Below are positions 8,827-18,167 of a DNA stretch of 64,000 nt, in pieces. The notes beneath the pieces are model-generated. The model did not search any database and was not told the origin of the DNA. It saw only the letters and a program-made list of their open reading frames with translations. The stretch is from Gemmobacter serpentinus. GTDB taxonomy: Bacteria > Pseudomonadota > Alphaproteobacteria > Rhodobacterales > Rhodobacteraceae. Location of the stretch: the NCBI RefSeq assembly GCF_008973825.1, contig NZ_WCHR01000018.1:1-64000 (forward strand). The letters run 5' to 3'. Each line of letters opens with the position of its first letter. Position 1 is the first letter of the stretch. A program made the position numbers and the translations under genes.

Positions 8827-9280
8827 TCCCTTGGCAAGCGTCTGAGCCGTGGCCTCTTGCTCGCCATTCTGGAGCAGTCGCGGTTCTGTTCCATAAGGCC
8901 GCATGTCTTTTCCCGCCGCCCGGCCCATGCGGATCAGCCTGTATTCTGATCGCGGGGCGGCAGGCACCTTCCGGTTGCGATGGAGAAAGACATGCGGAAC
9001 CCCCATGGCGCGATCTACGTCGGAATTGACGGGGTGAAGGACAAGCTCGCGGTTGCGATTCACCGCTTCCGCAACCGGGGGGCGGCCTTTGCCCGGGTTT
9101 GCCACGCGTCGCCAATCCTTGAGCCTGCCGGACATGATCTCGATGCGGTTTCGGGCTTGCCCCCACGGCCCAGTCCGGGCGGTTCACTCTCAGAATACCC
9201 GATGGTAATTGTCAGAAGTTATGGGATGCGCTACGGAGCATATCCGTGGCACTTCAGCGGGCGGACAGTTTGTGAACCAG
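8827..9280. other. Intergenic region upstream of the ECF sigma gene
   Basis: This 454-base stretch separates the phosphatase gene from the iron module. I see no convincing complete gene. A short forward frame at about 8991-9060 reads YVGIDGVKDKLAVAI, which resembles the first residues of IS110-family transposases, but the continuation does not. The promoter for the sigma factor operon should lie in the last 150 bases; I could not identify a convincing Fur, RirA or Irr site. Confidence 0.4.
8991..9060 (+). pseudogene. Possible IS110-type transposase N-terminal scrap
   Basis: The forward reading YVGIDGVKDKLAVAI resembles the DEDD-type start Y-V-G-I-D-x-x-K-D-K-L-x-V-A of IS110 transposases. 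Only about 20 residues support this and no downstream domain is present, so it may be chance. Confidence 0.25.
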
Positions 9281-9760
9281 ATGCAGTTCCTTGAGCTCTA
9301 TGTCTCCGAACGTGATCGGATGGAACGGCAGGTCGGGCGGCGCATCGGCTGCCCAAGCCTTGCGGGCGATATCGTTCAGGACATCTTTCTGCGGCTGTGG
9401 GAGCGGGCGACCAATTGGCAGGGCGAGCCTGCGGCCTATCTCAGCCGTTGCGCCAGAAACGCGTCGATCGATCATCTGCGCGCCGAACATGCCCGGGCCC
9501 GGCTGATGGCCGAAGCTGCCCTGCGCAGCGAGGCTCTGCTTGTGCCCTCGGGTGAGGATGTGCTGGCGGCGCGGGAGGAACTGGATCTCATTGATGCCGC
9601 TTTGCTCGGGCTGCCCGCGAAAACGCGGCATATCTTTCTGCTCAATCGGGTGCATGGCCGCAAGTTGACAGAAATCGCCCCCGTCTTTGGCATCTCGGAA
9701 CGGGCCGTGGCCAAGCATATGGCCCGCGCCATCGAGGCCTGTGCGAAGGCGCGGGGCTGA
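9281..9760 (+). CDS. fecI: FecI-type ECF sigma factor
   Basis: This 159-residue protein has sigma region 2 (DIVQDIFLRLWERA, with SRCARNASIDHLR) and region 4 (LPAKTRHIFLLNRVHGRKLTEIA followed by the helix-turn-helix ISERAVAKHMARAI). The start at 9281 (MQFLELYVSERD) fits the family length; a GTG at 9272 is an alternative and has a GGGCGG stretch upstream. It sits one base upstream of a FecR gene and next to a TonB receptor with a signalling domain, the standard cell-surface signalling arrangement. It should direct transcription of the receptor and uptake genes when the receptor is loaded with its siderophore. Confidence 0.86.
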   Translation: MQFLELYVSERDRMERQVGRRIGCPSLAGDIVQDIFLRLWERATNWQGEPAAYLSRCARNASIDHLRAEHARARLMAEAALRSEALLVPSGEDVLAAREELDLIDAALLGLPAKTRHIFLLNRVHGRKLTEIAPVFGISERAVAKHMARAIEACAKARG

Positions 9761-9761
9761 T

Positions 9762-10745
9762 ATGAGCGCGACGCCGACTGAAGCGCAACGAGAGGAAGCG
9801 CGCAGTCGCTTTCTTGACCTGCAGGCAGGTCGGAAGGGTTCTGCTCAGCGGGACCTGCAGAATTGGCTGCGCAGCGATCCGGCGTATATGGCCGCTTGGG
9901 CGGAAATCGAGAGCCTTTGGCAGCAAACCGCAGCGCCCGGGCAGCGCCTTGCCAAAATCGAGGCGGCAGAGCTTGCGGTCTATCTTGAGGCGATGGATTT
10001 GCGTCAAAAGCGCGGCAGAGGGGTGCGCAATGCAACGCTTGGCCTTCTGCTTGTGCTGGGCCTTGGCCTGACGGGTGGGGTATGGCTGAACAAGCCGCAT
10101 CTGTGGCAGGATCTTGCCGCAGATTACGTCAGCCAACGCGGTGAACGGCGGCAAATGACCCTGACGGATGGCAGTACCATCCTGCTGGATGCCGACAGCG
10201 CGATCAATGTCGATATCACGGCCGATCGGCGCCGGGTCGAACTGTTGCGAGGTGCGGCGTCATTCCGCGTCTCCCATTCCGCTGTGCCCTTCCGGGTGCG
10301 GTTCGGGGAGGGTGAGGTGACGGTTCATGGCACCGTCTTCGATATTCAACTGCTTCAGGGTGGCGGGCTTGTCGTCTTGCAGGAAGGCAGCGTCGCGGTC
10401 AGCTATCCGGGGATGGATGGCCCCCGGATGCTGACGCCGGGGGATCAATTCGTCCGATCTGGGGCGCAACTCCCCCCCCAGGTCTCACAGGTCGAAATCA
10501 GCGATGCAACCGGCTGGCGGGATGGCCGGTTCGTCTTCGAGATGATGCGGTTCGGCGATCTGATCGCCACGCTGGAACGCTATTCTGCGGGTCGTCTCGT
10601 CATTGCCAGCGACATGTTGGCAGAGCGCCGGGTTTCAGGCAGCCTTGACCTCGACACACCGGAGGCTGCGCTGCAATCGCTGCGCGACACGGTCGGATTT
10701 ACGGTGACGTCCTTGCCGGGGCCGGTGCTGCTGCTGCGCCCCTGA
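9762..10745 (+). CDS. fecR: FecR-type anti-sigma / signal transducer
   Basis: The 327-residue protein has a cytoplasmic DUF4880-type N-terminus (FLDLQAG, NWLRSDPAYMAAWAEIESLW), one transmembrane helix at about residues 90-109, and a periplasmic FecR domain (TLTDGSTILLDADSAI, RVELLRGAASF, VHGTVFDI). The C-terminal part (GRFVFEMMRFGDLIATLERY, RRVSGSLDLDTPEAALQSL) is the region that contacts the STN domain of the receptor. The ATG at 9762 follows the sigma-factor stop by one base. It carries the periplasmic signal from the receptor to the sigma factor. Confidence 0.87.
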   Translation: MSATPTEAQREEARSRFLDLQAGRKGSAQRDLQNWLRSDPAYMAAWAEIESLWQQTAAPGQRLAKIEAAELAVYLEAMDLRQKRGRGVRNATLGLLLVLGLGLTGGVWLNKPHLWQDLAADYVSQRGERRQMTLTDGSTILLDADSAINVDITADRRRVELLRGAASFRVSHSAVPFRVRFGEGEVTVHGTVFDIQLLQGGGLVVLQEGSVAVSYPGMDGPRMLTPGDQFVRSGAQLPPQVSQVEISDATGWRDGRFVFEMMRFGDLIATLERYSAGRLVIASDMLAERRVSGSLDLDTPEAALQSLRDTVGFTVTSLPGPVLLLRP

Positions 10746-10956
10746 CGCGCCGCCCCCGTTATCGCGGGCCCAGGCCGCTGTCCCCAATCGCCGCCCCACA
10801 CCGTCATGAGAGTTCGGAGACGTCCGGCAGATCAAAAAATCTTCGTGTCCGAGGTTCCGGTTTCCGCATCGGCATCCGTGATCCTTGTAATAGCATGGAA
10901 AGCCACCGTCTTCGCCATCTGTGCCGTCTGGGATCACATATATGGGGAGCCTGCGG

Positions 10957-13344
10957 ATGCGGAGGCAGAGAACTGAAACGACCGGGAATGACCGGCTGCG
11001 CAAGTTTGGGCGCATGGGGCTGGTGGCGATGCTGGGTGCGACGGCCTTGCCCGCCCTGGCTCAAGAGGCGCGTTACAGCTTTGACATCGCGTCGAAACCC
11101 GTCACCCGTGCGGTGAATGATCTGGGTCGCACCGCGGGGCTTTCGATCATCATCCTCGGCGACAGTGCAGTTTCGGTCTCTGCCAACCGTGTCAGCGGCA
11201 ATCTGAGCGTGGATGAGGCCTTGTCGACGCTGCTCAGCGGCACCGGCCTTGCCTGGCGCTATGCCAATGCCTCGACCGTGCAGATCTATAAACCTGCGCG
11301 CGGTGGCACAGACCGCGATGGCACGGGTGTGGTCACGCTTGGGACTGTCTTCCTTGACGGTGCGGGCAATGGTGCGACCAGTTTTGTGGCCGGCCAGAGC
11401 GGAACCGCCAGCAAGACCGGCACCCCGGTGCTGGAGGTGCCACAGTCGGTCAGCGTGATCGGTAAGCGCCAGATGGAGGCACAGGGCGCGCGTTCCGTGA
11501 CCGAGGCGCTGCGATATGTGCCTGGCGTCAATATTGAAACCTATGGCCCTGATCCAAAGGGTTATGAATGGATCATGCTGCGCGGCTTCAATGGCCAGTC
11601 CTCCAGCGCCTATCTGGACGGGTTGCGCCAGATGGCATCAAATTACAGCCATTTCCGCACCGATCCGCACCAGATCGAAACCGTAGAGGTGCTGCGGGGC
11701 CCATCCTCCACCCTTTATGGGCAATCGGATGCGGGCGGAATTGTCGGAAAGACCTCGAAAAAGCCGGTGACCGAGACCCTGCGCAATCTGGAACTCAGCT
11801 ATGGCAGCTTTGCCACGGCAGCCACGGCGCTGGATTTCGGCGGCAGCCTGACGGCGGATGACGTCTGGTCCTATCGGCTGGTCGGTGTGGCACGCGACGG
11901 GAACACGCAGTTTTCGTTCGGTGATGGCACAAGAATGAAGGATGACCGGCTGATGCTGGCACCTTCCATCACCTGGGCACCGAATGCCGATACCAGCCTG
12001 ACCGTTTCGGCACAGACCCTGCGGGATCGTTCGGGCGGGACGGCGATCTATTTCACGCCAACCCATGTTCTGGTCGGCGATCCGAACTTCTCGCAAAGCG
12101 ATCAGAAACAGCAGACCCTTGGCTATGAACTCAGCCACCGACTGGATGAGAACTGGGTTCTGCGCCAGAATCTTCGCTATGGCCGGGTCGCATTCGACCT
12201 CGACATGCTGGCTATGGCGGGGGCCGATGCCACCGGAATTATGCGCCAGGCACGGCGCTTTTCCGAGGAAATGGACAGTCTCGGTCTCGACACCAATCTT
12301 CAGGGTGAGTTCAGCACAGGATCCGTTGCCCACAAACTGGTCGCCGGGCTTGATGTTTCACGCAGCGACACCGATGCAAGACGCTGGAATGGCGACGCCC
12401 CGTCGCTCAACCCTTACGCCCCGACCTATGGTGTCAGCGTGCCGGTGCCGACCGCGCTTGCATATGATTACACCGAGAAATTCCGCCAGACCGGGCTCTA
12501 TCTGCAAGATGAAATCCGCGCGGACAAATTTCTGTTCACCATTGGCGGACGCTATGACTGGCTGCGCATCACCAATGACAACCATATGACCGGGCTCTCA
12601 TCCGCGACGGATGTGAACAATTTTTCGGGCCGTGCGGGCATCTCCTATATCACGGATTTTGGCCTGGTGCCCTATCTCAGCTATGCTGAAAGTTTCATGC
12701 CCAATACGGGGATCGGCTCGAATGGGCTGGGCTTTGCGCCCACCAAGGGCCGGCAATGGGAGTTGGGTGCCAAATACCAGCCCGCGAACACCGATGCGAT
12801 GCTGACCATGGCGTTGTTCGATATCACCAAGTCAAATGTGCTGACGCCGGAACTGAACGCGGGCGGCGGTGGCACCGGGTTCAATGTCGCGACCGGCGAA
12901 ATCCGTTCGCGCGGTTTTGAGATCGAAGGAAAGGCATCGCTGGGTTCCGGTTGGGATATTGCGGCGAACTACACCTATAATGATGTCGAGATCACCAGAG
13001 ACAACGCGGGCAACCAGGGCAATCGTCCGGCATTGGTTGCAAAAACTCAGGCGTCGCTCTGGTTGAATTATGCTTTCACCGGAGGGGCAATGGATGGATT
13101 GTCGATCGGCGGCGGCCTGCGCCATGTCGGGGGCAGTTTTGGCGATAGTGCCAATACGGTCCCGGTCGATGGCCGCACGGTGATCGACCTCGGGCTGGGC
13201 TATGATCTGAACGAGAGCACGAAACTTGCGGTCAATGTCACCAACCTGACCGACAAGGAATATTCCACCACCTGCGCCAGCGCCATGTCCTGCTACGAGG
13301 GGGATCGCCGCCAGGTGACCGCCAAACTGGCCCTGCGCTTCTGA
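10957..13344 (+). CDS. TonB-dependent siderophore receptor with STN signalling domain
   Basis: The 795-residue product has a signal peptide (RKFGRMGLVAMLGATALPALAQ), then an STN domain (YSFDIASKPVTRAVNDLG through about residue 90) that talks to FecR. A plug domain follows (VPQSVSVIGKRQMEAQG, YVPGVNIETYG, VEVLRGPSSTLYGQSDAGG), then a 22-strand barrel that ends in the aromatic AKLALRF. The plug motifs are those of siderophore receptors of the FhuA/FoxA/FpvA group. I choose the ATG at 10957 because GGGGAG lies 7 bases upstream; an ATG at 10942 and a GTG at 10921 are alternatives. The downstream FhuDBC genes point to a hydroxamate siderophore. Confidence 0.88.
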   Translation: MRRQRTETTGNDRLRKFGRMGLVAMLGATALPALAQEARYSFDIASKPVTRAVNDLGRTAGLSIIILGDSAVSVSANRVSGNLSVDEALSTLLSGTGLAWRYANASTVQIYKPARGGTDRDGTGVVTLGTVFLDGAGNGATSFVAGQSGTASKTGTPVLEVPQSVSVIGKRQMEAQGARSVTEALRYVPGVNIETYGPDPKGYEWIMLRGFNGQSSSAYLDGLRQMASNYSHFRTDPHQIETVEVLRGPSSTLYGQSDAGGIVGKTSKKPVTETLRNLELSYGSFATAATALDFGGSLTADDVWSYRLVGVARDGNTQFSFGDGTRMKDDRLMLAPSITWAPNADTSLTVSAQTLRDRSGGTAIYFTPTHVLVGDPNFSQSDQKQQTLGYELSHRLDENWVLRQNLRYGRVAFDLDMLAMAGADATGIMRQARRFSEEMDSLGLDTNLQGEFSTGSVAHKLVAGLDVSRSDTDARRWNGDAPSLNPYAPTYGVSVPVPTALAYDYTEKFRQTGLYLQDEIRADKFLFTIGGRYDWLRITNDNHMTGLSSATDVNNFSGRAGISYITDFGLVPYLSYAESFMPNTGIGSNGLGFAPTKGRQWELGAKYQPANTDAMLTMALFDITKSNVLTPELNAGGGGTGFNVATGEIRSRGFEIEGKASLGSGWDIAANYTYNDVEITRDNAGNQGNRPALVAKTQASLWLNYAFTGGAMDGLSIGGGLRHVGGSFGDSANTVPVDGRTVIDLGLGYDLNESTKLAVNVTNLTDKEYSTTCASAMSCYEGDRRQVTAKLALRF

Positions 13345-13356
13345 TTCCGTAAAGGA

Positions 13357-13379
13357 GGGGGCGGTCCGTCACCGCCCCC
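13357..13379 (+). terminator. Hairpin between the receptor gene and fhuD
   Basis: GGGGGCGGT (13357-13365) and ACCGCCCCC (13371-13379) form a perfect 9-bp stem with a 5-base loop. There is no U-run, so read-through into fhuD is expected. The strong Shine-Dalgarno sequence AAGGAG (13352-13357) lies at the 5' base of the stem and the fhuD ATG lies 8 bases after its 3' base. Confidence 0.5.
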
Positions 13380-13387
13380 GGTTCCGC

Positions 13388-14263
13388 ATGATGAAACGCC
13401 GTGACTTCCTGACCCGTGGGACTGCGCTGCTTTGTGCCGCGCCCGCACTTGCGCAAGGACCAGCCGCCGAGACTGCGCCACGTCTTGCCGCCATCGACTG
13501 GGGGGCTGCCGAGGCCCTTATCGCGCTGGGCATCCGCCCCGTTGCAATTTCCGACAGTCACTATTTTGCCAGCCGGATGCCCTTTGATTTGCCAGCCGGG
13601 ATCGCCGATATCGGTCCTTTCTGGGAGATCAACCTTGAATATCTCTCGCGCCTGGCCCCCGATCTGATCCTAGCCCCTGCATCCGCTCTGGTGATGACGC
13701 CGCGCATTGTGGAAATCGCGCCGGTGCAGATCATCCCGGAAGAGGCCGGGACGGATCGTCTGGATCTTGCCGCCCGCCTGGCGGCGGAGATGGCGAAAAT
13801 AGCCGTCTTGCCGGCTGATGCCGCGCCCCGGCTGATCGAGGACACCCGGAACACCATCGCCGCACATCGACAGCGGCTGGCCGGAAAGGGGGCCGTGCTG
13901 GTTGCGGTGCCGGATGTGTCGGGGCGGCTTTTCACGGTCTATGGTCGGGCCAGTCTGCCTGATGCCGTGTTGCTGCGCCTTGGGTTGCGCAATGCCTGGG
14001 AAGGCCCCGCCAATGCGAATGGCACATTCCGCACCGGGATCGAGCCGTTGCTGGAGATGACGGATATCAATCTCCTTCTGGTCGAAATCGCCTCGATGCG
14101 ACCCAGGGTCGAACGCGCGCTGACCCAAAGCGCATTGTGGCAGGCGCTTCCCGCGATCCGGGAGGGCCGCTTTGGCTGGATCGAAGATTTTTATCCCCCC
14201 GGCGGGCTGCTTTCGGCGCGCCATCTGGCAAATGTGATCGCAGACCGGCTGGGTGCGGCATGA
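13388..14263 (+). CDS. fhuD: FhuD-like ferric-siderophore binding protein
   Basis: This 291-residue protein starts with a twin-arginine-like signal (MMKRRDFLTRGTALLCAAPA), typical of FhuD-type proteins. The remainder fits the PF01497 fold: VAISDSHYF, DIGPFWEINLEYLSRLAPDLIL for the first lobe, and a long linking helix (RLIEDTRNTIAAHRQRLAG). It ferries the siderophore from the receptor to the permease. The start at 13388 has no close ribosome-binding site; the nearest strong one is separated from it by the hairpin at 13357-13379. Its stop overlaps the permease start. Confidence 0.84.
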   Translation: MMKRRDFLTRGTALLCAAPALAQGPAAETAPRLAAIDWGAAEALIALGIRPVAISDSHYFASRMPFDLPAGIADIGPFWEINLEYLSRLAPDLILAPASALVMTPRIVEIAPVQIIPEEAGTDRLDLAARLAAEMAKIAVLPADAAPRLIEDTRNTIAAHRQRLAGKGAVLVAVPDVSGRLFTVYGRASLPDAVLLRLGLRNAWEGPANANGTFRTGIEPLLEMTDINLLLVEIASMRPRVERALTQSALWQALPAIREGRFGWIEDFYPPGGLLSARHLANVIADRLGAA

Positions 14264-16203
14264 TGGGGCGCGGCATGGCACGCGGCCTTTTGCTGCTGGT
14301 CTGTATCGGCTTGGCGCTCCAGGGGCTCTGGCCTGCAATCATCGCGCCCCCCGCATCGGATAGCGTCGCCTGGCTGATCCTGACCCAAAGCAGCCTGCCG
14401 CGATTGGCGATGGCTTTGCTGGCGGGCTTTGCGCTGTCGCTGACGGGCGAGGTCTGCCAGCGCATCTTCGCCAACCCTCTGGCCGAGCCGGGCCTTCTGG
14501 GGCTGTCGGACGGGGCATCGCTGGCCCTTTCGCTTTGCCTTCTGGTCGCGCCGGGGCTGTGGCAGGCCGCGCCGGGGCTGGTTGCCATGCTCGGGGCGGG
14601 GGCTGCGCTGATCCTCGTGCTGGCCATCGCCTGGGGGCCGGGGCTTCAGGCACAATCCCTGCTGCTGGCCGGAGTGATGGTCAGCCTGTGCAGCGCGGCG
14701 GCCCAGGCGCTTCTGGTGCTGTTCAATCATGACTTCCTGCAGGCCCTGCTGCTTTGGCAGGCTGGTTCGCTGGTGCAGTCGGGTTGGGGCGCGGGGATCC
14801 GGATGGGCCTGCAAATCCTGCCGGTGATCGCGGCGCTGTTCTTGATGCAGCGCCCGCTGCAGCTCTTGGCTCTTGGAGATGGGGCGGCATCGGGGCTTGG
14901 CGTCGATGTGCGGGCGGCGAAATTGATCCTGCTGGGCGGCGCGGCCTGGGTGACGGCGGCGGTGATGGCCACGCTGGGGATGATCGGCTTCATCGGGCTG
15001 GCCGGGCCTGCGCTGGCGCGGGGGCTGTCGGGGCGGGCGCGGCCCGGCATGGTGCAAGCTGGGATATGGGGCGGGGTCCTGCTGCTGTTTGCAGATCAGG
15101 TGGCGCGGATCTTGTCTGGCCTTGTCGGTGATGTGCCGGTGGGGGCCGCCTCGGGCCTGTTCATCGGGCCGCTTCTGGTGATGCTGTCGCTGCGCGCGCG
15201 CCGTCTCGGCCTTCCTGAGCGGGGGGTGTCTGTGGCCATGCGTCCCTTGCGGCGCGCCAATCCGGTCGTTCCATGGGCTCTGGCCCTGGCCGTGCCTGTT
15301 CTGATCCTTGCTGCGTTGATCCTTGGCCGGGATGAGGGTGGCCTCATCCTGCATGGGATCGCAGATCTTGCCGGCGTGGTACATTGGCGGATGCCGCCGC
15401 TGCTTTTGGCGGGCGGGGCCGGGGCCTGCCTGTCGCTGTCAGGAATGATCTTGCAAAAAGTGCTGCGCAATCCGCTGGCAAGCCCCGATCTGCTGGGGCT
15501 TGGCAGTGGGGCCGGGCTGGCCTTCGCGCTGGCACTGATCTTTCTGCCGGGTGACAGCCTGATCTCGCGGTATCTCGTGACCGGGATCGGCGCTGGCGCG
15601 ACACTGGCGCTGGTTGCGGCGCTTGGCCTGCGTGCCGGGCTTGCGCCTGCGCGGGTGCTGCTGATCGGTGTCGGGATCGGCAGTTCGGCCCATGCGTTTC
15701 TTGTGCTGGTTCTGGCTGCGGGCGGGCCGAAAGGCGCCGCGCTGCTGAGCTGGTTCTCGGGATCGACCGGCGGTGCGGATCTGGCGCAGGCCATGCTGCC
15801 ATGGGGTGTGGCGGGGCTGGCCTTGGCCCTGGTCCTGATGCTGCATCGCTGGTTTGATCTGCTGGCGCTGGATGATGCAATCGCGCAAGGCCGCGGCCTT
15901 GCGCTTCGCCCGGCGCGCGGGCTTGCGCTGCTTCTGGCCGCGCTGACGGCAGCGGCGGGCACTATCGCGCTTGGCCCGGTCAGCTTCATCGGCCTTGTCG
16001 TGCCGCATCTGGCCGCAAGCCTCGGCTATCGCGCCACCGCATCCGCGGCCCTGATCTCGGCCTTGATCGGTGCGGCATTGATGATCCTTGCGCAGAGTCT
16101 CGGCGCGATGCTGGCCTGGCCATGGCCCATGGCACCCGGGCTGATCTGCGCCATGATCTGTGGTCCCTGGTTTCTGTGGCAGATCCGCAGGGGGGCCGCA
16201 TGA
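14260..16203 (+). CDS. fhuB: FhuB-like fused permease for ferric siderophores
   Basis: The 647-residue protein is two FecCD-type permeases in tandem. Each half carries the family hallmarks: LAMALLAGFALSLTGEVCQRIFANPLAEPGLLGLS-type sequence in half one, and CLSLSGMILQKVLRNPLASPDLLGLG-type sequence in half two, here abbreviated by their NPLA-x-P core. GFIGLAGPALAR and SFIGLVVPHLAA end the two halves. The fused two-domain form is specific for the FhuB group of hydroxamate importers, other siderophore systems using two separate chains. The ATG at 14260 forms an ATGA overlap with fhuD; 14263 is an equally possible start. Confidence 0.9.
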   Translation: MMGRGMARGLLLLVCIGLALQGLWPAIIAPPASDSVAWLILTQSSLPRLAMALLAGFALSLTGEVCQRIFANPLAEPGLLGLSDGASLALSLCLLVAPGLWQAAPGLVAMLGAGAALILVLAIAWGPGLQAQSLLLAGVMVSLCSAAAQALLVLFNHDFLQALLLWQAGSLVQSGWGAGIRMGLQILPVIAALFLMQRPLQLLALGDGAASGLGVDVRAAKLILLGGAAWVTAAVMATLGMIGFIGLAGPALARGLSGRARPGMVQAGIWGGVLLLFADQVARILSGLVGDVPVGAASGLFIGPLLVMLSLRARRLGLPERGVSVAMRPLRRANPVVPWALALAVPVLILAALILGRDEGGLILHGIADLAGVVHWRMPPLLLAGGAGACLSLSGMILQKVLRNPLASPDLLGLGSGAGLAFALALIFLPGDSLISRYLVTGIGAGATLALVAALGLRAGLAPARVLLIGVGIGSSAHAFLVLVLAAGGPKGAALLSWFSGSTGGADLAQAMLPWGVAGLALALVLMLHRWFDLLALDDAIAQGRGLALRPARGLALLLAALTAAAGTIALGPVSFIGLVVPHLAASLGYRATASAALISALIGAALMILAQSLGAMLAWPWPMAPGLICAMICGPWFLWQIRRGAA

Positions 16204-16228
16204 CCATCGCCCATCACAGGAGAGCCAT

Positions 16229-17017
16229 ATGACCGCCTTCGTGCTGCACGGTGCCGGTTTTCGCACCGATGACCGGATCTTGCTGTCGGATATCAGCCTG
16301 ACTGTGCGGCAAGGGCGGGTGACCGGGATCCTTGGCCCCAACGGATCGGGCAAATCAACCCTGATGCGGTTGATGGCAGGGCAGATCCGCCCCAGCGAAG
16401 GCGAGGTTCTGTTTCAGGGGCGGCGCGTTGCGGATCATTCGGCCCGCGATCTGGCCCGGCACCTTGCCCATCTGCCCCAGATCCCGCCCGCCGTGCCGGG
16501 GATGGGCCTGCGCGATCTGGTGGCGCTTGGCCGCTATCCCTGGCACGGTGCGCTTGGCCGGTTCGGTGCCTCCGACCATCTGGCGGTGGAGGCGGCTTTG
16601 ACCCGCACGGGTCTTGCCGCGTTCAGCGATCGTCAGGTCGATCTCCTGTCGGGCGGCGAGCGTCAGCGTGGCTGGATCGCCATGCTGTTGGCTCAGGGCG
16701 CGGACTGCCTTTTGCTTGATGAGCCGACCTCGGCGCTGGACTTGTGCCATCAGATCGAGGTGCTGGGCCTTCTGCGCAGGCTGAACCGCGAACAGGGGCT
16801 GACCGTGGTCATGGTGCTGCATGACGTCAATCTGGCCGCGCGCTTTTGTGATGATCTGATCGCCTTGCGCGAGGGACGGCTGGTGGATGCCGCAAGCGCG
16901 GATCGGGTGACCCAGCCCGACCGTCTGTCAGAGCTTTACGGTCTGGATATGGAAGCCTTGGCCTGGCGGGGCAGGCCGGTCATGATGCCCTCGGCCCTCT
17001 TCGGGGAGGATGCGTGA
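16229..17017 (+). CDS. fhuC: FhuC-like ATPase for ferric siderophores
   Basis: This 262-residue ATPase has Walker A GPNGSGKST, the signature LSGGERQRGWIAM, Walker B CLLLDEPTSALD and the H-loop VLHDVN. The FecE/FhuC-type Q-loop (AHLPQIPPAVPGMGLRDLVALGRYPWHG) is here cited by its ALGRYPWH part. AGGAGA at 16218-16223 sets the start at 16229. It completes a receptor-FhuD-FhuB-FhuC set, all on the plus strand and all downstream of the sigma/anti-sigma pair. No siderophore biosynthesis or reductase gene is in the window, so uptake of xenosiderophores is possible. Confidence 0.89.
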   Translation: MTAFVLHGAGFRTDDRILLSDISLTVRQGRVTGILGPNGSGKSTLMRLMAGQIRPSEGEVLFQGRRVADHSARDLARHLAHLPQIPPAVPGMGLRDLVALGRYPWHGALGRFGASDHLAVEAALTRTGLAAFSDRQVDLLSGGERQRGWIAMLLAQGADCLLLDEPTSALDLCHQIEVLGLLRRLNREQGLTVVMVLHDVNLAARFCDDLIALREGRLVDAASADRVTQPDRLSELYGLDMEALAWRGRPVMMPSALFGEDA

Positions 17018-17123
17018 TGGGTCACAGCCTGCCCTGCTGCATGACCCGGGCCTTTGGCGCGGATCGTGGCGGCGCTCTGGCCGGACAAGCGCGTCGGGTT
17101 CGAAACCCGCGGATCGCAACGGG

Positions 17124-18167
17124 TCATGATATGGCTTCGGGCCTGACCCGTGCCTCGGCAAAAGACACCAGCCTGCCCTCTGCCTCGTCCCAGAGATGCA
17201 GCCGAACGGTGGCAATGCTTTCGGCGATGGTAAGGCGTTGCGCCTCGGCCAATTCCTTGTGATCGCGCAGCACTTCGGGCAGCCGGTAAAACGGGATACG
17301 AGAGTAGAGGTGATGCACATGATGGATTCCGATATTCCCGGAAAGCCAGCACAACGGTTGCGGCAGCACATAATGTGAGCTGCCCTCAAGCGCCGCATGG
17401 TGCAGTTGCCAAACTTCCCCGCGCGACCAGTGGGTCTCTTCGAACTGGTGCTGGACATAGAACAGCCAGACCCCGATCGTTGCCGCCACGATCAGAGTCG
17501 GCAGGAAGATCACCAGCAGCGGCAGCACCCCACCGAACCAGACGATCAGTGCAACCGCGATCCCGATCATTGCATTGGTGCCCATTGCTGATGCCCAGTA
17601 GCGCCAGCCGGATGCCATCAGGCCGATCGGCAGGCGGTTCTGCACCAGAAACAGATAGCTCGGCCCCAGCAGGAACAGCACGAGCGGGTGGCGATACAGA
17701 CGGTAAATCAGGCGCCCGAACGCCGAGCGCGCGCGGTATTCAGCGATGGTCAGGGTCAGCACATCGCCGATTCCCCGTTGGTCAAGATCGCCATGATGCG
17801 CATGATGGATCGAATGGGTGCGCTTCCAGACCGCATAGGGGGTCAGCGTCAGGACGCCGAGACTTCGGCCGATCCAGTCCTGCACGGTCCTGTTCGGCAG
17901 AAACGAACCATGCCCGCAATCATGCTGGATGATAAAGATCCTGACAAGAAAAGCACCGTTGAAAAGCGCCAGGGCAAGGGCCAGCCAGGCACTGACGGAA
18001 AGCCCCATCCAGGCGATGGCCCACAGCGCGATGAGCGGTATCAGCGTCACGGCCAGTTCAAAAAGGCTGCGTGTCATCGTGGGGTCGCGATATCGCGCCA
18101 GGATGCGGAGCCAGGCGCGCGCATCGCGAGGGGGCGCCGAAGCCGGCCGGTCGGTAAGATCTGTCAT
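17124..18167 (-). CDS. Membrane fatty-acid desaturase
   Basis: The 347-residue protein contains the three histidine boxes of membrane di-iron desaturases: HDCGHGS near residue 83, HSIHHAHHGD near 118 and GIHHVHHL near 283. Four or more hydrophobic helices surround them. The layout and the third box resemble acyl-lipid omega-6/delta-12 desaturases, which would introduce double bonds into membrane fatty acids and so affect fluidity. It is convergent with fhuC and shows no close operon partner. Exact regiospecificity cannot be read from the sequence; ketolase or hydroxylase relatives of this fold are less likely. Confidence 0.82.
   Translation of the reverse strand: MTDLTDRPASAPPRDARAWLRILARYRDPTMTRSLFELAVTLIPLIALWAIAWMGLSVSAWLALALALFNGAFLVRIFIIQHDCGHGSFLPNRTVQDWIGRSLGVLTLTPYAVWKRTHSIHHAHHGDLDQRGIGDVLTLTIAEYRARSAFGRLIYRLYRHPLVLFLLGPSYLFLVQNRLPIGLMASGWRYWASAMGTNAMIGIAVALIVWFGGVLPLLVIFLPTLIVAATIGVWLFYVQHQFEETHWSRGEVWQLHHAALEGSSHYVLPQPLCWLSGNIGIHHVHHLYSRIPFYRLPEVLRDHKELAEAQRLTIAESIATVRLHLWDEAEGRLVSFAEARVRPEAIS

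Noticed and set aside
17014-17262. Small open frame after fhuC
   Set aside because: It starts at a GTG inside the fhuC end, has no recognisable domain, and overlaps the 3' end of the desaturase gene on the other strand.
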